Part shown: piece by piece, positions 34,556 to 39,454 of the stretch
Numbering within the stretch: position 1 is the first letter of the stretch
Layout: each line of letters starts with the position of its first letter
NCBI GenBank assembly: GCA_903861005.1
Contig: CAIOSP010000111.1
Location: 1-39,454, forward strand
Source: an uncultured Pseudomonadota bacterium
GTDB lineage: Bacteria > Myxococcota_A > UBA796 > GCA-2862545
Reading direction: 5' to 3'
Length of the DNA stretch: 39,454 nucleotides
The notes under the pieces: model-generated
What the model saw: the letters and a program-made list of their open reading frames with translations, nothing else
Told to the model about the DNA's origin: nothing
Databases searched by the model: none
Program-made: the position numbers and the translations under genes

Positions 34556-36001
34556 ATGCGCACACGCTCCACGCGACTCGCCCTCGTCACCCTCCTCCTC
34601 GCTGAGCTCGCGGCCTGCCGCGGCGGCGGCAACGGCGGCGCACGCGGCGGCAACCACCGCGGCGGCGCCGGCGGTGGCAGCAAGTCCGGCGGAAACGAGC
34701 CCGCCGACGTGGCCGGCTACACCATCCAGAAGGTCACGCTGCCCGACGCGCCCGCGGCCGACACGCCCGCGCGCCAGCCCAACGTGATCCTCATCGTGCT
34801 CGACACCGTCCGCGCGATGGACCTGCACCTCTGCGGCTACGAGCGGCCCACCACGCCGTTCCTCGACGACTTCACCACGCGCCCGGGCGTCACGCACACC
34901 TGCCATGCGTACAGCCCCGGCACCTGGACCATCCCGAGCCACACGTCGTACTTCACCGGCGTGCCGGTCAGCGAGCACGGCTACGACAGCGTGTCGCACG
35001 GGTTTGGGACCGACCTGCCCGTGCTGTCCGAGGCCATGGCGGACCGCGGGTACCAGACGGTGATGGTGTCGGCCAACCCCACGCTCTCCGCCGCCTCAGG
35101 CCTGGACCGCGGCTTTCAGCATGTGACGGTGGCCAAGACCCTGCGCGAGCTGCGCGGCGACGAGACCCCGCGCGCCGTGCGCAAGCTGCTCAAGGCCGAA
35201 GCCGACCTGGACAAGCCGCTCTTCCTGTTCGTCAACGTGCTCGACGCGCACGACCCCTACCCGCGCGTGCCCGAGAACACCGGCTGGGTGCCCGCGCAGG
35301 ACCCGGTCGACTTCCCCGTGTTCGACGTGGGCCAGGACAGCGAGTACCACCGCTACGTGCGCGGCGAGCTCAACGCCGCAGACACAAAGGCCTACGAGAC
35401 CCGCGTCCGCAACGGCTACGACTGGGGCCTGGCCATGGCCGACCGCACCCTGTCGCTGCTGATTGAGGTGCTGCGCCGCGACCACTGGCTGGACCACGGC
35501 TACCGCATCGTCATCACGTCCGACCACGGCGAGTACCTGGGCGAGCACGGCCTGCTTCGCCACGGCTGCTACACCTGGGAGCCGGTCGTGCGCGTGCCGT
35601 TCGTCTACGTCGACAGCGAGCACCCGGAGGGCGTCAAGCTCCCCGAGCCCTTCCCGTCGCTGCAGGCCTACTACCTGATGATGAACGGGGCCCTGCGCGC
35701 GGACGTGCCGACGGTGTCGTTCTCGGAGTCGCGCGAGGGCGACGTGAAGGTGGGCGCGGACATGACCGCGCTGTGGACGTCGAACACGGAGAAGCTGGTG
35801 GCGTACCCGCCGGGTCGGTACCTGTACGACCTGGACAAGGACCCGGGCGAGCTGGGGCGCGAGCCGCTTGGCGAGCATCCGATGCGGGTGATCCTCGACA
35901 ATTTTGAGGCGGAGCATCAGGCGAATTTGAAGGCGGAGCGGGAGAAGGTGGCGAGCCCAGAGCGGGTGATGGAGCTGCAGGCGTTGGGGTACGTGCAGTA
36001 A
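34556..36001 (+). CDS. Sulfatase-superfamily lipoprotein 3, motif-complete
   Basis: 481 residues. A signal peptide ends in a lipobox (LLLAELAACR), followed by a Gly-rich linker (about 22-45). The sulfatase/phosphatase domain keeps the expected residues: NVILIVLDTVRAMDL with metal Asp83, GTWTIPSHTSYFTG with Thr125 at the nucleophile position, ITSDHGEYLGEHGL with D323-H324, and the terminal ELQALGYVQ. FLFVNVLDAHDPYPR is also typical. Threonine at the nucleophile position is seen in the phosphatase/phosphotransferase-like branch, so the substrate need not be a sulfate ester. It is expected at the periplasmic face or cell surface. The start is ATG 34556; the frame opens at a GTG 66 bases earlier, but the lipobox supports the ATG. 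Confidence 0.85.
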   Translation: MRTRSTRLALVTLLLAELAACRGGGNGGARGGNHRGGAGGGSKSGGNEPADVAGYTIQKVTLPDAPAADTPARQPNVILIVLDTVRAMDLHLCGYERPTTPFLDDFTTRPGVTHTCHAYSPGTWTIPSHTSYFTGVPVSEHGYDSVSHGFGTDLPVLSEAMADRGYQTVMVSANPTLSAASGLDRGFQHVTVAKTLRELRGDETPRAVRKLLKAEADLDKPLFLFVNVLDAHDPYPRVPENTGWVPAQDPVDFPVFDVGQDSEYHRYVRGELNAADTKAYETRVRNGYDWGLAMADRTLSLLIEVLRRDHWLDHGYRIVITSDHGEYLGEHGLLRHGCYTWEPVVRVPFVYVDSEHPEGVKLPEPFPSLQAYYLMMNGALRADVPTVSFSESREGDVKVGADMTALWTSNTEKLVAYPPGRYLYDLDKDPGELGREPLGEHPMRVILDNFEAEHQANLKAEREKVASPERVMELQALGYVQ

Positions 36002-36352
36002 GCCGATTGTTCGGCACGATCGCGTCTGGGCCAGCGTGGTGGAGGCACCTCCGCATTTGTGCCCGGCCCGAGGGGGCGGAAGGGGTCCCGGAGTAGGCAC
36101 AATGCCCGTCCTGAGGGTGCGCAGGATTTCCAGCTCTGGCGCGCCTTTGGCCGAGGATTCGCACTCGCAGTCTCCAGGCGAGATCGCCCTTCGGCGACCC
36201 GCATCGATCCGCTCGTCGGGCGCGTTGAGGTGAGCGAGCCAGCCGCCTCAGCCGCGCGCTCCGAGCGAAGCGCGCACCTCAGGCGACCCCTGGGTCGCAG
36301 GCAGGACCCAAGGGAGCTCTTCCGTCAACCACGAGGCTCGTGCTTCGGGTGA
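36002..36352. other. Gene-free stretch with several small hairpins
   Basis: No convincing gene between two convergent stops. It holds perfect inverted repeats: GGAGG/CCTCC (36041-36052), TTGTGCC/GGCACAA (36057-36063 with 36096-36102), GCGCGCT/AGCGCGC (36254-36260 with 36269-36275), GCGACCC/GGGTCGC (36283-36289 with 36292-36298) and CACGA/TCGTG (36330-36342). None has a T-run. A structured RNA, remnants of a repeat element, or clustered terminators are possible. Confidence 0.4.
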
Positions 36353-37165
36353 CTAGGGGCGAGTGTCCATCTCGGCGTTCAGGCGTTTCACCATCGAACG
36401 CTCGTACCAACGCGGTGCGAGTCGCGACACCCACCACGCCAGCCACGCCACGCGCCCGACCAGCAACAACCGCCGGCGCCCCTCGACCGCAGCGACGACG
36501 CGACGCGCCACGTGTTCCGGCGCGAGCGCATCACCGACCACCGTGCGGGGGCCCTGAACGCCGCCGCCATCACCACCGAGGTGCGCGGCCGCGATCGCGG
36601 TCGCGATGAAACTCGGACACACCAGCAGCACATCGAGCCCGCGCTTCCCGTATTCGGCGCGCAAAGTCTCGAAACACCCGTGCAGCGCGTGCTTGCTCGC
36701 CGCGTAGCCGGAGCGGGCAGCCAGTGGCGCGAAGCCGGCCACGCTCGAGATCACAACCACCGTCCCGCGGCGCTCCAGCAGCGCCGGGAGTGCAGCATGG
36801 GTCGCGTTGACCGCGCCAAAGAAATTGACCGCCATCACGCGCCTGATCACCGCGGGTTCGGTCTGGGCGAACAGGCTGCGGTGGCTGACCCCGGCGTTGT
36901 TGACGAGCACATCGACGCCACCCAGGCGGCGCACCACCTCGGCAAGAGCGGCGCGACACTGATCTTCGTCGGTCAGGTCGCAGCGCACGGCGAGCAATTC
37001 CGGCAGCGCCAGATCACGCTGCAGCCGCCCCAGTGACTGCTCATCGACGTCGAGCGCCGCGATTCTCGCGCCGCGGGCCGCGAACGCGGTGCAAAGCGCG
37101 CGCCCGAGCCCACCGGCGGCACCGGTGATCACCACCACCCTGGAATCGAGTTCACGCGCCTTCAT
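36353..37165 (-). CDS. Short-chain dehydrogenase/reductase
   Basis: 270 residues, classical SDR size. The cofactor motif is VVVITGAAGGLGRALCTAFA; LVNNAGVSH is the NNAG motif; ISSVAG gives the catalytic Ser and YAASK the catalytic Tyr and Lys. An Asp (AALDVDE) at the end of the second strand suggests NAD rather than NADP. The C-terminal about 50 residues are hydrophobic/basic (LLLVGRVAWLAWWVSRLAP), possibly for membrane association. The substrate is unknown. Two adjacent ATGs follow a GGAG; the second (37165) has the better spacing, and a further ATG at 37207 lacks a site. An IS66 element begins about 210 bases upstream. Confidence 0.85.
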   Translation of the reverse strand: MKARELDSRVVVITGAAGGLGRALCTAFAARGARIAALDVDEQSLGRLQRDLALPELLAVRCDLTDEDQCRAALAEVVRRLGGVDVLVNNAGVSHRSLFAQTEPAVIRRVMAVNFFGAVNATHAALPALLERRGTVVVISSVAGFAPLAARSGYAASKHALHGCFETLRAEYGKRGLDVLLVCPSFIATAIAAAHLGGDGGGVQGPRTVVGDALAPEHVARRVVAAVEGRRRLLLVGRVAWLAWWVSRLAPRWYERSMVKRLNAEMDTRP

Positions 37166-37417
37166 CATCGCTCCACGACGGGCGGCCAGCCTCCCGACCA
37201 CGGTCATTGTCGGTTGTGAGCGCGCCGGGGGCGCCGGAAAATCAATCGCCCTCCATCCGCGTCCTGAAAACTACCACACGCAGTCTTGGGGTGCGATTCG
37301 CTTCCGCGCGCCCCGTTCACCGCCTCGCCGCGCGTCCTAGAGCGTGACCGGCGCGCGATTGAACTCCGCGTACTGACGTAAGCGATCAACGTACGACGTC
37401 ACGCCCCGACCTTGACC

Positions 37418-38899
37418 TCAGACCGCCGCAGTCCACGCCCAAGGCAGCAGCTCCGCGATCCTGCTCGCCGGGTGCGTGTTGATCCGGACCAGCACATCCT
37501 GAAGGTACGCCTGCGGGTTCACGCCGTGCTTTTGGCACGTCGCGACGATGGTCTGCAGCTTCGCCAGGTTCTCGGCGCCCTCGTCCTTCCCCGCGAACAG
37601 GAAGTTCTTCCGTCCGATCGCCACGGGCTTCAGTGCCCGCTCCGCGGTGTTGTTGTCCAATGCGACACGCGCGTCGTCCAGGAACTGACGTAGGGCGACC
37701 TCTTGCTTCTGGGCGTACCGCATCGCCTTCCCCAACGGTGACTTCGGCGGGTTGGCCTCCAGGTGCTCGGCGACCCACGCGAAGAACGCATCGACGTGCG
37801 GCTTGGACTCGATCCGTCGCATGGCCAGGTGCGTCGGCGTGCCGACGATGTCCTTCTCGGCCGCTCGGTGCTCGACGTCGTACAGCCGCGCGATCCAGTC
37901 CATCGCGACACCGGCCTCGACGGGCGCCGATTCCAGGGCCCGGAAGAACTCCCGTCGGACGTGCGCCCAGCAGCCGGCACGCGTTCGCCCGTCGGGCGTC
38001 GTGACCGCGTTGTAGCCGCTGTACGCGTCCACCTGGAGGGTGCCTTCCGTGGTGCCAAGGATGCGAACCGGCGTCGCGCCGCTACGCGACGGGCTGTACG
38101 TGAACGCCACCACCTCGTCGCTCACGAACGTCCACACGTAGCCGCGCTTGCAGCTCCCCTCCGCAAGCACCGGCAGCGGCGTCTCGTCCGCGAACACGTG
38201 GTCGGCCGACGCCTCCCGCTTCAACAGCTCCTGGTAGATCCCGTCGATCTGGTCCGCCGCACGATGGAACAACGTGCACAGGGTCGCCCGGCTCACCGGC
38301 GAACCCACCCGCTGGAACTGCTTGGCCTGGCGGTACAGTGGCATGCCGTCCGCGCACTTGGCCACGGCGACATGGGCATGAAGCGCAGGCCCATACTCGC
38401 AGCCGTCGGTCACCTGCGGCGGCGCCGCGGCGGTGACGATGCCCTTTCCGCAACGGCACGCGTAGCGCTCGCGGATCCAACGGATCTGAACGACCTGGGC
38501 AGGGACGTACTCGAACTGCGTCGTCGTGGCACCGTCTCCGAGGGGCGCCAGGTTGGACTCGCCGCAGCACGGGCAGACCTGCGCCGCGACGGGGACCTCG
38601 ATGACCCGCTCCTCGACCGGCCACGCGTCACGCGCGTCGCGGTTCTTGCGGCGCTGGTCGACGCGCTCGGCCTCGCGCTCGGCAGGATCCTTGTCGTCTT
38701 GGGCCTTCTTGCGGGCCTCGCGGCGCGCGTCGGGCACACGCTCAGCCTTGCGGCCGAACAACATGCGGCGCAGCTCCGCCAGCTCGGCGCGCTGCTGCGC
38801 GTTCTCCTGCTGGAGGACCGTCACGATGATCTCAACGATCGGACGCGTGTCGTCCGGCAGCTTCGCGATCAACGCAGCGATGTCGAGGGTGTCGCCCAT
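37418..38899 (-). CDS. tnpC: IS66 family transposase (TnpC)
   Basis: 493 residues, full length for this family. A coiled-coil N-terminus (about 25-95, VLQQENAQQRAELAELRRML) is followed by a Cys-rich zinc-binding part (CPCCGESNL, YACRCGKG). The DDE catalytic domain shows Asp in HVFADETPLPVL, Asp in LQVDAYSGYNAV and Glu in NNTAERALKPVAIGRKNFLF. It cuts and joins the element ends. No frameshift or stop was seen, so it is probably functional if the rest of the element is intact. The ATG at 38899 lies 12 bases after the tnpB stop. Confidence 0.97.
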   Translation of the reverse strand: MGDTLDIAALIAKLPDDTRPIVEIIVTVLQQENAQQRAELAELRRMLFGRKAERVPDARREARKKAQDDKDPAEREAERVDQRRKNRDARDAWPVEERVIEVPVAAQVCPCCGESNLAPLGDGATTTQFEYVPAQVVQIRWIRERYACRCGKGIVTAAAPPQVTDGCEYGPALHAHVAVAKCADGMPLYRQAKQFQRVGSPVSRATLCTLFHRAADQIDGIYQELLKREASADHVFADETPLPVLAEGSCKRGYVWTFVSDEVVAFTYSPSRSGATPVRILGTTEGTLQVDAYSGYNAVTTPDGRTRAGCWAHVRREFFRALESAPVEAGVAMDWIARLYDVEHRAAEKDIVGTPTHLAMRRIESKPHVDAFFAWVAEHLEANPPKSPLGKAMRYAQKQEVALRQFLDDARVALDNNTAERALKPVAIGRKNFLFAGKDEGAENLAKLQTIVATCQKHGVNPQAYLQDVLVRINTHPASRIAELLPWAWTAAV

Positions 38900-38911
38900 G
38901 GCGACGTTTGA

Positions 38912-39289
38912 TCACGAACGAGGCGTCGTGTCGATCCCCGATCGGATCGGAGTCCAGGGTTTGGATCGTCGAACCTGAGACGCATCGATTCCGTCGAGCA
39001 GCATCGCGAGCTGCGCGCTGTCCAGCATCACGGTGCGCGCGCCTGCTTCGAAGGCGGGCAGCTTGAACCGGCCGCGCTCGAGTCGCTTCGACCCCAGCAC
39101 GTAGCCGCCGCGATCCCAGGCCAGGATCTTCGCCCGGTCGCGCGACCGGGAGAGGAACACAAACAGGTGCCCGCTGAAGACGTCGAAGCCAGAGGCGGTG
39201 ACCAGCGCCGCAAGACCATCGAACCCGCGCCGCATGTCGGTGGTCGTCGTCGCCAGGTAGATCCTGACCGACGACGGCAGCATCAGCAT
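38912..39289 (-). CDS. tnpB: IS66 accessory protein TnpB (Orf2)
   Basis: 125 residues. VRIYLATTTTDMRRGFDGLA, then FSGHLFVFLSRSRDRAKIL and WDRGGYVLGSKRLERGRF are the conserved core of the IS66 TnpB/Orf2 family, which is needed for transposition though its biochemical role is unclear. Its ATG overlaps the end of the preceding tnpA gene, as usual in IS66 elements. Confidence 0.95.
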   Translation of the reverse strand: MLMLPSSVRIYLATTTTDMRRGFDGLAALVTASGFDVFSGHLFVFLSRSRDRAKILAWDRGGYVLGSKRLERGRFKLPAFEAGARTVMLDSAQLAMLLDGIDASQVRRSKPWTPIRSGIDTTPRS

Positions 39290-39454
39290 CGGGCGACGCC
39301 TCGGATCACGGCCGCGAACCAGTCGGGCGGCGGCGGGACGTCGAAGATCAAGGCAGCGCCGCCGACGTGGACGGCGAAGGTGGGTCGGGCGTTCGTGAGC
39401 TCGACCTGGAGGAAGCCGCCCGGCTGATCGTCGGACCTGTGGTGGTGAATCCAG
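39283..39454 (-). CDS. tnpA: IS66 accessory protein TnpA (Orf1), C-terminal part
   Basis: The frame runs from beyond the right edge and ends in TGA at 39283-39285, overlapping the tnpB ATG. The visible 56 residues (PGGFLQVELTNARPTFAVHV, then DVPPPPDWFAAVIRGVA) have the form of the C-terminal segment of IS66 Orf1 proteins, whose N-terminal helix-turn-helix would lie beyond the window. Assignment rests on this and on gene order. Confidence 0.75.
   Translation of the reverse strand, partial: WIHHHRSDDQPGGFLQVELTNARPTFAVHVGGAALIFDVPPPPDWFAAVIRGVARC

Larger units (their letters stand above)
37378..39454 (-). mobile_element. IS66-family insertion sequence (right side beyond window)
   Basis: Three genes in the order tnpA-tnpB-tnpC on the minus strand, the standard IS66 layout. 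A GTAAGCG at 37378-37384, matching the tip of IS66-family terminal repeats, lies 34 bases beyond the tnpC stop and marks the probable left end. The other end and any target duplication are outside the window. Confidence 0.85.

Overview
The window is uniformly GC-rich DNA with dense gene packing, many GTG/TTG starts, several ATGA stop/start overlaps, and lipoproteins with Asp/Thr/Gly-rich or Gly/Pro-rich linkers behind their lipoboxes. Together with a homodimeric-type pyruvate dehydrogenase (AceE), a single-lipoyl E2, a Ski2-like DUF3516 helicase and a dTMP kinase with a Thr-for-Lys P-loop, this suggests a Gram-negative chromosome of the Myxococcota / former Deltaproteobacteria type. That placement is an inference; no rRNA is present.

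Left part (1-7.4 kb): the 3' end of a probable Flp pilin gene with a strong terminator; a UDP-galactopyranose-mutase-like FAD enzyme divergent from an STT3-like multipass membrane protein, with two inverted repeats between them; pheA and thrB converging with overlapping 3' ends; a DAO-type FAD oxidoreductase; and a small tail-anchored protein.

Central metabolism block (7.4-16.9 kb, + strand): a prolyl-4-hydroxylase-like 2OG oxygenase, a VF530 protein and a DUF3336/patatin lipase overlap one another. They are followed by aceE-aceF-lpd (complete pyruvate dehydrogenase complex) and a GT-C type membrane glycosyltransferase.

Envelope/accessory block (16.9-26.3 kb): a membrane protein and DUF3516 helicase (- strand), an Asp/Thr-rich lipoprotein and a cyclophilin lipoprotein converging on a hairpin, an esterase lipoprotein plus outer-membrane-like protein pair, a small membrane-anchored protein, a second GT-C protein and an SGNH hydrolase.

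Translation block (26.3-30.4 kb, - strand): tmk-lipB-serS, then a disrupted cytochrome c / copper-monooxygenase-like pseudogene, then tRNA-Ser(TGA), tRNA-Ser(GCT) and tRNA-Arg(ACG), closed by a clear intrinsic terminator. The seryl-tRNA synthetase thus sits with two serine tRNAs on the same strand.

Right part (30.4-39.45 kb): three sulfatase/alkaline-phosphatase superfamily paralogues around a LuxR-type regulator. Only the third keeps the expected metal-ligand Asp and nucleophile-position Thr; the first two have lost key positions. After a 351-base gene-free stretch rich in small hairpins come a short-chain dehydrogenase and an IS66 element (tnpC, tnpB, partial tnpA) running off the right edge. 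The sulfatase trio and the cytochrome pseudogene are the most unusual items. I did not find a convincing wholly novel system.
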